A stretch of DNA of 5,503 nucleotides, taken from positions 1 through 5,503 of the forward strand of contig JAGAEH010000149.1 in assembly GCA_017613225.1 (NCBI GenBank). The letters run 5' to 3'. A program made the position numbers and the translations under genes. Source of the stretch: Lachnospiraceae bacterium (GTDB taxonomy: Bacteria; Bacillota; Clostridia; Lachnospirales; Lachnospiraceae). The notes under the pieces were generated by a model that saw nothing but the letters and a program-made list of their open reading frames with translations, was not told the DNA's origin and made no database searches. Below, one piece after another: positions 1 through 4,928 of this stretch (its first letter is position 1; the number at the start of each line of letters is the position of its first letter).

Positions 1-492
1 GGGCCCGTCGAGCTTCCGGAGCCGCCCTTTGTGGAAACGGTGCACGTCGTGAGCGCGAAGGATATGTTCGAAGCGGTGACCGGAAGGAGCGCGGAGCAGG
101 ATATCATCATCAAGGCGGCCGCCGTGGCGGATTACCGCCCGAAGACGGTCGCGGAAAATAAGATGAAAAAGAAGGACGGCGAGCTGTTCATTGAGCTGGA
201 GCGCACGAAGGACATCCTGGCGGAGCTGGGTAAGACCAAGAGGCCCGGCCAGGTTCTGTGCGGCTTCTCCATGGAGACGGAGAACATGGTGGAGAACTCC
301 CGCGCCAAGCTGAAAAAGAAGAACCTGGACCTGATCGCGGCCAACAACGTGAAGCAGGCGGGGGCCGGCTTTGCCGGGGACACCAACATCGTGACCATCA
401 TCGACGCGGAAGGCGCGGAAGAGCTGCCGCTGATGAGCAAGGAAGAAGTGGCGGGCCGCCTGCTGGACCGCTGTCTGGAAAAACTGCAGTAA
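1..492 (+). CDS. coaBC: Phosphopantothenoylcysteine decarboxylase/synthetase, C-terminal (CoaB) part, 5'-truncated by the window
   Basis: This is the end of the bifunctional flavoprotein CoaBC (Dfp), a cytoplasmic enzyme of coenzyme A synthesis. The CoaB half joins cysteine to 4'-phosphopantothenate using CTP, and the CoaC half then decarboxylates the product. The reading frame is open from base 1, so the GTG at 31 is an internal valine and not a start. Visible CoaB hallmarks are AVADYRP (nt 121-141), the lysine-rich KMKKK (nt 160-174), whose counterpart in E. coli Dfp contains a lysine needed for catalysis, the segment CGFSMET, and NLDLIAANNV followed by GFAGDTN. The family usually has AND where this protein has ANN. 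About 163 residues are present against roughly 400 in full-length CoaBC, so the flavodoxin-like CoaC domain and the start of CoaB lie upstream. The gene ends with TAA, 16 bases before the next gene, suggesting one transcript. The family call is secure. A stand-alone CoaB cannot be excluded because the N-terminus is missing. Confidence 0.95.
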   Translation, partial: GPVELPEPPFVETVHVVSAKDMFEAVTGRSAEQDIIIKAAAVADYRPKTVAENKMKKKDGELFIELERTKDILAELGKTKRPGQVLCGFSMETENMVENSRAKLKKKNLDLIAANNVKQAGAGFAGDTNIVTIIDAEGAEELPLMSKEEVAGRLLDRCLEKLQ

Positions 493-508
493 AACGGAGG
501 GGTTAAAA

Positions 509-919
509 ATGGAACAACAGATGCTCGAAACACAAAAAAAGCTGCTCAGGATGGCCAGACTGTCCTACATCACCAATATCATCCTGGTGATCGCGCTGAT
601 CGTTGCCGTGGCTGTGCTGATCCCCAGGACAAAGGCCATGAATGAACGGGTGCAGACCATGTTCAACAGCGTGGAAAGCTCGGTGAAAAAGATCGATGAG
701 CTCTCCGCGGACGCGTCGACGCTGATCGGGAACGCCAATACCATGATCGGAAACGCCAACAAGATGGTCACCGACAACACCGAGGCCGTGACGGAGACGG
801 TCAAAAAGCTGAACGAGGTGGACTTTGACACGCTGAACGAGGCGATCCAGAACCTGAACCTGGCCATCAAGCCCATGGCGGAGTTCGCCAAGATGTTCAA
901 CTTCAACAACGGACAGTAA
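509..919 (+). CDS. Small single-span membrane protein with helical, partly repetitive tail, function unknown
   Basis: I do not recognise a named family with a known function. The 136-residue product has a short charged N-terminus (residues 1-18), one hydrophobic membrane segment at about residues 20-38 (ITNIILVIALIVAVAVLIP), and a tail of about 95 residues rich in A, N, E, K, T and V that looks largely alpha-helical, perhaps coiled coil. The tail contains a tandem heptad, TLIGNAN then TMIGNAN (residues 71-84), and ends in VDFDTLNEAIQNLNLAI plus an F/M/N-rich tip. No cysteines, catalytic motifs or cleavable signal peptide are apparent. Basic residues flank the membrane segment on both sides, so the topology is uncertain. 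The start is well supported by GGAGGGG at 496-502, spaced normally from ATG 509. It follows coaBC by 16 bases and ends just before a strong terminator, so the two are probably cotranscribed. The tail resembles receptor linker helices or DUF948-like proteins only in general character. Confidence 0.85.
   Translation: MEQQMLETQKKLLRMARLSYITNIILVIALIVAVAVLIPRTKAMNERVQTMFNSVESSVKKIDELSADASTLIGNANTMIGNANKMVTDNTEAVTETVKKLNEVDFDTLNEAIQNLNLAIKPMAEFAKMFNFNNGQ
719..760 (+). repeat. 21-bp in-frame tandem duplication inside the small membrane protein gene
   Basis: Bases 719-739 and 740-760 are adjacent 21-bp units encoding TLIGNAN and TMIGNAN. They differ at four positions: two silent third positions (ACG/ACC, GGG/GGA), a first position that changes Leu to Met (CTG/ATG), and a last-base silent change (AAT/AAC). 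Because the unit equals two heptads' worth of helix register per 14 residues, the duplication would lengthen the helix without shifting its phase. The mostly silent differences suggest an older duplication kept under selection, which is an inference. Confidence 0.75.
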
Positions 920-939
920 CACAAGGTAATACGACATAC

Positions 940-974
940 AAAAAGACCGCCGCGGGCTGCGGCGGTCTCTCTTT
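940..974. terminator. Bidirectional intrinsic terminator between the membrane protein gene and the peptidase gene
   Basis: A perfect 9-bp GC-rich stem (gaccgccgc at 945-953 with gcggcggtc at 959-967) closes a 5-base loop, gggct. On the plus strand it is followed by TCTCTTT (968-974). On the minus strand the hairpin is followed by five T (complement of A940-944). It can therefore stop transcripts from the coaBC side and from the convergent peptidase gene. It begins 25 bases after the stop of the small membrane protein. Confidence 0.85.
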
Positions 975-1004
975 AAACGGGGCGGCCTTATTCGGCCGCC
1001 CCGT
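972..1004 (-). terminator. Second hairpin, probable terminator for the minus-strand peptidase gene
   Basis: Bases 977-987 (acggggcggcc) pair perfectly with 994-1004 (ggccgccccgt), giving an 11-bp GC-rich stem and a 6-base loop, ttattc. Read on the minus strand, it lies 29 bases after the peptidase stop codon and is followed by a short T-rich stretch (TTTAAAG). The tail is weak for an intrinsic terminator, but the adjacent hairpin at 945-967 with a better minus-strand T-run would back it up. Confidence 0.7.
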
Positions 1005-1033
1005 GTTCGTATCAGGATGCCGTCCGGCAACTT

Positions 1034-3007
1034 TTATTTGAGGTACTTGTCCATCCAGTTGCTGATCTCCGTCAGGCGGCGCAGGCGGTGCAGGGGCTTG
1101 CCGCCGCGGGAGAGCTCGTGGTTCTCGCCCTTGAAGATCACCATGCGGGCCGGCACGCCGCGCTCCTGCAGGGCCGTCAGCAGCTGATAGCCTTCGGAGA
1201 CGGGGCAGCGGTAGTCGCAGTCGGAATGGATGATCAGAGTCGGGGTCTTGAAGTTGTCCGCGTAGGCGATGGGGCTCTGCTTCCACATCAGCTCGTGGTT
1301 TTTAGTATAGGTGGCCTTGTTCTGATAGCCGCCGAACCAGGGGCCGATGTCGGAGGTGCCGTAAAAGCTGGTCCAGTTGGAGATGGAGCGCTGGGTCGCC
1401 ACCGCGGCGAAGCGGTCCGTATGGCCCAGGATCCAGTTGCACATGAAGCCGCCGTAGCTGCCGCCGGTCACGCCCAGGCGGGCCTTGTCGATCTGCGGAT
1501 AGCGGGCCAGCACCGCGTCGGTGAAGTCCATGATGTTCGCGAAGTCGTGGACGCCGTATTCGCCGGTGATGTCCGCGAACACGTCGCCCTGGCCGTCGGA
1601 GCCGGTGGGGTTGCAGAAGAAGACGAAGTAGCCCTGGCCTGCCCAGTACTGCATCTCATGGAAGAAGACTTCGGAGAAGATGGTGCGGGGGCCGCCGTGG
1701 ATGTCCAGGATGGCGGGATAGGTCTTGGCAGGATCATAGTCGATGGGCTTTAAGATCCAGCCGTCGATGTTCCAGCCTTCGCTGTCCACGGTGATGTGGT
1801 CGTAGTCCGCGACGTAACGGTCCGTGTACTGGTCCTCGTTGAATTCGGTCACCTGCTTCCAGGTGCCGTCCAGCAGCTGGTAGATCTCCTGCAGCTTGCC
1901 GTTCTGCAGGCCGATCATCAGGACTTCGCCGGCTTCGTTCACGTCGAAGCTGTCCACGGAGCCGACCACGTCCACCAGGGGAGCGGTGACCAGATCCGCG
2001 CCCATCTTCATCAGAAGGGAGCGGTCCCGGACGGTGGCGGTGAAGTACAGGTCGTCGCCCACCACCTTGCAGTTGAGGCCGCCGCCAAAGCGGACGTCGG
2101 ACGCGGCGGAACTGCCCAGTTCCAGTTTGTTCTCCTGGAGCAGGGAGATCTCATTCGTCTCCGTATTCAGGAAATAGAAGAAGGGCACTTCGCCGTATTC
2201 GTAGGTCTTGCCCTCGGTAAAGGCCAGCAGTACGCCGCCCTTGTAAGCCTTGATCTTGCTGAAGTAGCCCTTGTCCTGCTGCACCAGCTCCTCCGTCTTT
2301 CCGGTGGCGGGATCCAGGCAGAACAGGCCGTATCTGCGGGCGGAGAAGCCCTCGTATTCACGGCCGACAAAGTAGAACTTCCCGTTTGCCAGGACCACGT
2401 CCGCCACGTTCATGGTGGGAGCGGTCAGTCGCTTTGTCTCACCGTTGATCACGGTGAACAGGGCCATGCGGCGGTGGTTGTGGAAGGTGTCCCCGTTAAA
2501 GTAGAAGGGGGTCTCCTCCAGGACGATGTAGTCCTCGTTGGCTTTCTTTTCGTCCCGGGCGGCCTTGCGGGCTTCGGCGTCGTCCAGATAGGCGTCCGGC
2601 GTGGTGCTGTTGATGTAGGCGGTAAAATACCAGCCGCCCTCCATGGCATGGAGCTCGCCGGCCCTGACGGGAAGCTCGAAGGCGGGGAGCGCTTCGCCGC
2701 CGGTCACGTCCAGACGGTAATAGGAGGTGAAGAACTCGCCGGCTTCCGCCCGCTTCTTTTCGTCCTTCGTGCGGACGGCGGGGAACAGCAGATGGGTGTC
2801 GTCCTCCCAGAAAGCGCCTTTTTCGCCGCCCAGGGCGGTCAGCTGCTTGACGGCGCCGTTTTCCAGCAGATACAGGAACGCGTCATAGGAATTCTCCTCT
2901 TTGTTGGCCACGGTCACGGTAAACGCGGCGCGCTTGCCGTCGGGAGACCAGCGAAGGTTGGAGAGGAATTTGTAGGTGAAAAACTGATCGATGTTCAGAC
3001 CTTGCAT
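1034..3007 (-). CDS. S9-family serine peptidase (acylaminoacyl-peptidase/prolyl oligopeptidase type)
   Basis: The 657-residue protein has the S9 layout: a beta-propeller-like N-terminal part (about residues 1-400, starting with the NLRWSPDGKRAAF repeat-type segment) and a C-terminal alpha/beta-hydrolase domain (about 410-657). HGGP at 437-440 is the usual oxyanion-side motif. GGSYGG at 515-520 gives the nucleophile Ser517. HSDCDYRCP puts the acid at Asp598, and GENHELSRGGKPLHR puts His630, so the triad is complete. The last motif is typical of the S9C (acylaminoacyl-peptidase-like) group. Such enzymes release dipeptides or blocked residues from short peptides, with access limited by the propeller. 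No signal peptide or membrane segment is seen, so it is probably cytoplasmic. The ATG (3005-3007) is preceded on the minus strand by AAGGAGGG (3017-3024), spaced nine bases. It is transcribed alone, convergent with the coaBC pair and divergent from the transporter gene. The exact substrate cannot be read from the sequence. Confidence 0.95.
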   Translation of the reverse strand: MQGLNIDQFFTYKFLSNLRWSPDGKRAAFTVTVANKEENSYDAFLYLLENGAVKQLTALGGEKGAFWEDDTHLLFPAVRTKDEKKRAEAGEFFTSYYRLDVTGGEALPAFELPVRAGELHAMEGGWYFTAYINSTTPDAYLDDAEARKAARDEKKANEDYIVLEETPFYFNGDTFHNHRRMALFTVINGETKRLTAPTMNVADVVLANGKFYFVGREYEGFSARRYGLFCLDPATGKTEELVQQDKGYFSKIKAYKGGVLLAFTEGKTYEYGEVPFFYFLNTETNEISLLQENKLELGSSAASDVRFGGGLNCKVVGDDLYFTATVRDRSLLMKMGADLVTAPLVDVVGSVDSFDVNEAGEVLMIGLQNGKLQEIYQLLDGTWKQVTEFNEDQYTDRYVADYDHITVDSEGWNIDGWILKPIDYDPAKTYPAILDIHGGPRTIFSEVFFHEMQYWAGQGYFVFFCNPTGSDGQGDVFADITGEYGVHDFANIMDFTDAVLARYPQIDKARLGVTGGSYGGFMCNWILGHTDRFAAVATQRSISNWTSFYGTSDIGPWFGGYQNKATYTKNHELMWKQSPIAYADNFKTPTLIIHSDCDYRCPVSEGYQLLTALQERGVPARMVIFKGENHELSRGGKPLHRLRRLTEISNWMDKYLK

Positions 3008-3042
3008 AAAGAGAGACCCTCCTTGGTTTTGTCTATGAATGA

Positions 3043-3051
3043 ATCATAGCA
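3043..3051 (-). promoter_or_regulatory. Probable extended -10 promoter of the S9 peptidase gene
   Basis: On the minus strand the sequence reads TGC-TATGAT, an extended -10 element (TGn plus a 5/6 match to TATAAT), ending 18 bases before the AAGGAGGG ribosome binding site. No good -35 is found at 17 bases (TTCCAT matches only 2/6), which is compatible with an extended -10 promoter. It falls in the only gap upstream of the gene. Confidence 0.55.
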
Positions 3052-3085
3052 CAAATCCGGGGAGGATGGAATGGTTTTTGACGAA

Positions 3086-3120
3086 GGGATCCTTCGTCGC
3101 CGGGCTCCTCAGGATGACAG
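3086..3120 (-). repeat. Interspersed repeat, copy 1 (short form)
   Basis: Read on the minus strand it starts CTGTCATCCTGAG (complement of 3108-3120) and ends CGAAGGATCCC (complement of 3086-3096), with GAGCCCGGCGA-like sequence between. The same 13-base start and 11-base end occur in the copy at 4849-4896, which has a longer, different middle. The end of this copy also sits in an 8-bp hairpin (3080-3087 with 3091-3098, loop GAT) that is not followed by a T-run on either strand, so it is not a terminator. From general knowledge, repeats of this TCATCCTGAG...AAGGATC type are scattered in many bacterial genomes; their role is not settled. Confidence 0.75.
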
Positions 3121-3125
3121 GCTGA

Positions 3126-3160
3126 CGGGATCCTTTGCTGCATCCGCAGCGCAGTGAGCC
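3126..3160 (-). repeat. Related repeat fragment beside copy 1
   Basis: On the minus strand this reads GGCTCACTGCGCTGCGGATG and then runs to AAGGATCCCG (complement of 3126-3135). That 10-base end is identical to the end of the copy at 4888-4897. It contains a small hairpin (GCTGC 3137-3141 with GCAGC 3146-3150). It lacks the CTGTCATCCTGAG start and lies in the same orientation directly next to copy 1, so it looks like a variant or partial unit of the same repeat family. Confidence 0.5.
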
Positions 3161-3181
3161 AATGATCTCTCCCCATGTATG

Positions 3182-3211
3182 TTTGCATGGAACGAAGGCA
3201 TGGTATATAAT
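3182..3211 (+). promoter_or_regulatory. Probable sigma-70-type promoter for the ECF S-component gene
   Basis: A perfect TATAAT lies at 3206-3211. Upstream, TTTGCA at 3182-3187 matches TTGACA at 4/6 positions with an 18-base spacer. Alternatively TTGCAT at 3183-3188 gives a 17-base spacer with a 3/6 match. Transcription would begin near 3218, leaving a leader of about 27 bases, too short for a riboswitch. CCATG (3173-3177) and CATGG (3186-3190) form a small inverted repeat over the -35 region, which might be an operator but is weak. Confidence 0.65.
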
Positions 3212-3244
3212 GGGAACACTAACAGCTGAGGGTCTGCGTGTGAG

Positions 3245-3778
3245 ATGAGACAGAAAGTTTTGATCATCGGAACGATACTGGCGACGGCGCTGTTCGTGCT
3301 GATCGGCCGCTTTACCAACGTGCCTCTGGGCTTCGGCGGGCAGAGGATCGCCTTTGAATTCGCGATCCTGGGCTTTGCCGCGGCGGCCCTGGGTCCGCTG
3401 CCCGGCATCTGCGTGGGCCTTATCGGCATGTTCATCCTGAACTATCTGCTGGGCAGGCTCTGGTGGAGCGAGATCATCGCCGCCATGTTCATGGGCTGCA
3501 TCATCGGCCTGTGCGAGAGAAGGCTGGCGCTGATTTCCGGCGGCTTCGAAAACCGCCGCCTGTTCAACTACGCGGGTTTTGCCGCCCTGGCCGGCCTGTT
3601 CTGCTATGTGCTGGTCTGTCCCACCATGGACGCCTATGTCTATGATTTCGGCTTTGGTGAGACCATGCTGTACTGGCTCTGCTACGGGGCTTCGGCGCTG
3701 CTCTGCGCCATCCTGCCGGGCGGGCTGCTGTGTTATTCGCTGGGGAATCTCTGCAAGGACAAGCCGCTGGTAAAGTGA
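3245..3778 (+). CDS. ECF transporter S component, UPF0397/COG4720-like integral membrane protein
   Basis: The 177-residue protein is strongly hydrophobic with about five to six membrane spans (roughly 5-23, 36-70 as two, 75-91, 107-127, 139-163). It resembles the substrate-binding S subunit of energy-coupling factor vitamin importers, specifically UPF0397. The supporting pattern is ALFVLIGRF, then VPLGF, then FEFAILGFAAAALGPLPG, then GLIGMFILNYLLG, RLWWSEIIAA and GCIIGL; its length is close to the family's usual 180 residues. Some UPF0397 members are labelled riboflavin transporters, but the substrate here cannot be deduced. No EcfA ATPase or EcfT gene is adjacent, so it presumably shares a module encoded elsewhere (group II ECF arrangement). 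ATG 3245 is the first start after an in-frame TGA at 3227-3229. The ribosome binding site is poor (TGAGGG at 3227-3232, about 12 bases away). It ends in TGA and is followed by its own terminator, so it is likely monocistronic. Confidence 0.85.
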   Translation: MRQKVLIIGTILATALFVLIGRFTNVPLGFGGQRIAFEFAILGFAAAALGPLPGICVGLIGMFILNYLLGRLWWSEIIAAMFMGCIIGLCERRLALISGGFENRRLFNYAGFAALAGLFCYVLVCPTMDAYVYDFGFGETMLYWLCYGASALLCAILPGGLLCYSLGNLCKDKPLVK

Positions 3779-3795
3779 GTGCCCCGGCCGTTCTC

Positions 3796-3827
3796 AAAAG
3801 CCTCAAAAAAGAGGCTTTTCTTTTATT
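3796..3827 (+). terminator. Intrinsic terminator after the ECF S-component gene
   Basis: AAAAGCCTC (3796-3804) pairs perfectly with GAGGCTTTT (3811-3819) across a six-A loop, followed by CTTTTATT. It lies 17 bases after the stop codon. The A-rich left arm and loop could also give some termination on the minus strand, but no minus-strand gene needs it. Confidence 0.9.
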
Positions 3828-3838
3828 CCGTTTTTTAG

Positions 3839-3844
3839 TATGAT
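3839..3844 (+). promoter_or_regulatory. Possible -10 element for the glycosyltransferase gene
   Basis: TATGAT (5/6 to TATAAT) lies just after the terminator and a T-run. The best -35 at 17 bases, TTTTCT (3816-3821), matches only 3/6 and lies in the terminator tail. A promoter is expected somewhere in 3828-3911, because the terminator should separate this gene from the one upstream. TTGACT at 3875-3880 is a good -35 look-alike but has no acceptable -10 at the right distance. Confidence 0.3.
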
Positions 3845-3850
3845 ACTGTT

Positions 3851-3872
3851 ACCTATGCTTTGGGCAATAGGT
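3851..3872 (+). other. Inverted repeat in the leader of the glycosyltransferase gene
   Basis: ACCTAT (3851-3856) and ATAGGT (3867-3872) are perfect inverted copies. The stem can extend inward by two pairs (GC 3857-3858 with GC 3864-3865) if A3866 is bulged, leaving the loop TTTGG. If the -10 at 3839-3844 is used, transcription would start at about the first base of this element, so it could be a 5' mRNA hairpin. Otherwise it could be an operator. I do not recognise it as a known riboswitch. Confidence 0.45.
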
Positions 3873-3929
3873 GTTTGACTGCGCTTATTTTTCGGGCAGG
3901 ACAGACCAGACAAAGGAGTTTGCTTTAGA

Positions 3930-4847
3930 ATGCTTTCTGTGATCGTTCCGGCATTTAACGAAGAGGCGATGATCGCGGCCGCGGCGTCGCGGATCTCGTC
4001 CGTGCTGGATGCCGCCAACATAGATTTTGAACTGATCTTCGTGGACGACGGTTCGCGGGATGCCACCTGGGCGCAGATCCGGGCGGCAGCCGAGGAAAAC
4101 AGCCGTGTGCGGGGACTCCATTTTTCGCGCAATTTCGGCAAGGAGCCGGCCATGTTCGCGGGGCTGGAGGCGGTGCGGGGCGACTGCGCCGTGGTGCTGG
4201 ACTGCGACCTGCAGCATCCGCCGGAGAAGATCCCGGAGATGTACGCGCTGTGGGAGCAGGGCTTCGAGGTGATCGAGGGCAAGAAATCCAGCCGCGGCAA
4301 AGAGAGCCTGGCCCACAAGGCCAGCGCCGGTCTGTTCTATAAGATGATCAGCAAGTCCGCGGGCTTCGACATGGAAGACGCCTCGGATTTCAAGCTGATG
4401 GACCGCAAAGTGGTGGATGCTCTGAACGGCCTGCAGGAGCGGGGCGTGTTTTTCCGCGCGCTGTCCTTCTGGGTGGGCTTCAAGAGCACAGAAGTGGAGT
4501 ACGAAGTCCAGGAGCGCACCGCGGGGGAGAGCAAGTGGTCCCTGCGGAAGCTCATCAAATACGCCATCACGAACGTGACGTCCTTTACGTCGGCGCCGCT
4601 GCACATCGTGACTGTACTGGGGGTGATCATGCTGATTGCGTCTATCGTACTTGGCATCGTCGCGCTGGTGCAGAAGATCGCAGGCGCGGCGCTGGGCGGT
4701 TTCACCACAGTGATCCTGCTGCAGCTGTTTACGGGCAGCATCGTCATGATCAGCATCGGGATCATCGGGTATTACATCGCCCGTATTTATGAAGAAGTCA
4801 AGGGCAGGCCGCGGTACATCGTCTCCGAGACCTGCGGAAAAGAATAA
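3930..4847 (+). CDS. Membrane-anchored family 2 glycosyltransferase (GtrB/CsbB/DPM1-like polyprenyl-phosphate glycosyltransferase)
   Basis: The 305-residue protein starts directly in a GT-A fold (MLSVIVPAFNEE). The nucleotide-sugar site is visible as VDDGSRD (Asp39-Asp40) and the metal-binding DCDLQHPPE (Asp91, Asp93). FSRNFGKEPAMFAGL (65-79), ASDFKLMDR (151-159) and ERTAGESKWS (195-204) are further family motifs. Two membrane helices follow at about 223-249 and 260-284, then a basic tail with GRPRYIVSE. This layout is that of enzymes that transfer glucose or another sugar from a nucleotide donor to undecaprenyl phosphate on the cytoplasmic face of the membrane, supplying O-antigen, teichoic acid or lipid modification. 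Donor and acceptor are not determined here. No GtrA-type flippase or GtrC-type transferase is adjacent. AAAGGAG (3912-3918) is the ribosome binding site, with a rather long 11-base spacing to ATG 3930. No better in-frame start exists and the fold begins there. It may be cotranscribed with valS, 81 bases downstream. Confidence 0.93.
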   Translation: MLSVIVPAFNEEAMIAAAASRISSVLDAANIDFELIFVDDGSRDATWAQIRAAAEENSRVRGLHFSRNFGKEPAMFAGLEAVRGDCAVVLDCDLQHPPEKIPEMYALWEQGFEVIEGKKSSRGKESLAHKASAGLFYKMISKSAGFDMEDASDFKLMDRKVVDALNGLQERGVFFRALSFWVGFKSTEVEYEVQERTAGESKWSLRKLIKYAITNVTSFTSAPLHIVTVLGVIMLIASIVLGIVALVQKIAGAALGGFTTVILLQLFTGSIVMISIGIIGYYIARIYEEVKGRPRYIVSETCGKE

Positions 4848-4848
4848 A

Positions 4849-4897
4849 CTGTCATCCTGAGCGAAGCGAGCAAAGCGAGCGGAGTCGAAGGATCCCG
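4849..4897 (+). repeat. Interspersed repeat, copy 2 (long form)
   Basis: It starts CTGTCATCCTGAG (4849-4861), identical over 13 bases to the start of copy 1, and ends CGAAGGATCCCG (4886-4897). The middle carries a 9-base-period tandem, AAGCGAGC at 4864-4871 and again at 4873-4880. ATCCT (4854-4858) and AGGAT (4889-4893) are inverted, so the unit can fold back on itself. It begins one base after the TAA of the glycosyltransferase gene and fills most of the gap before valS. It points opposite to copy 1. Confidence 0.8.
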
Positions 4898-4928
4898 CTA
4901 AAAATATCATCCGAATCGAGGAAGAACA

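Noticed and set aside
31..33. GTG at 31 as a start of a short coaB gene
   Set aside because: The frame is open to base 1 and the upstream residues (PVELPEPP) match the usual CoaBC sequence before this point, so it is an internal codon.
1088..3049. Two long plus-strand open frames (1088-1753 and 1796-3049) opposite the peptidase gene
   Set aside because: They are antisense shadows of a GC-rich coding region. Their translations are low-complexity runs of V, G, A, H and Q without domains, and the minus-strand frame has a complete S9 catalytic triad.
3080..3098. Hairpin GACGAAGG-GAT-CCTTCGTC as a terminator
   Set aside because: No T-run follows it on either strand (the T-run precedes it on the plus strand), and no gene ends there. 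It overlaps the interspersed repeat and is better explained as part of it.
3121..3244. A riboswitch or small RNA ahead of the ECF S-component gene
   Set aside because: The only paired elements are the repeat fragment and a 5-bp stem, both upstream of a strong promoter. No known vitamin riboswitch core was recognised.
4850..4896. CRISPR-like or tRNA-like structure in the repeat before valS
   Set aside because: There is a single unit with no regularly spaced repeats and spacers, and no cloverleaf or CCA end. The shared ends with 3086-3120 explain it as an interspersed repeat.
4905..4910. TATCAT as a -10 promoter element for valS
   Set aside because: The start site would fall on the ribosome binding site, leaving almost no leader, and the sequence 17 bases upstream (GAGTCG) is not a -35.
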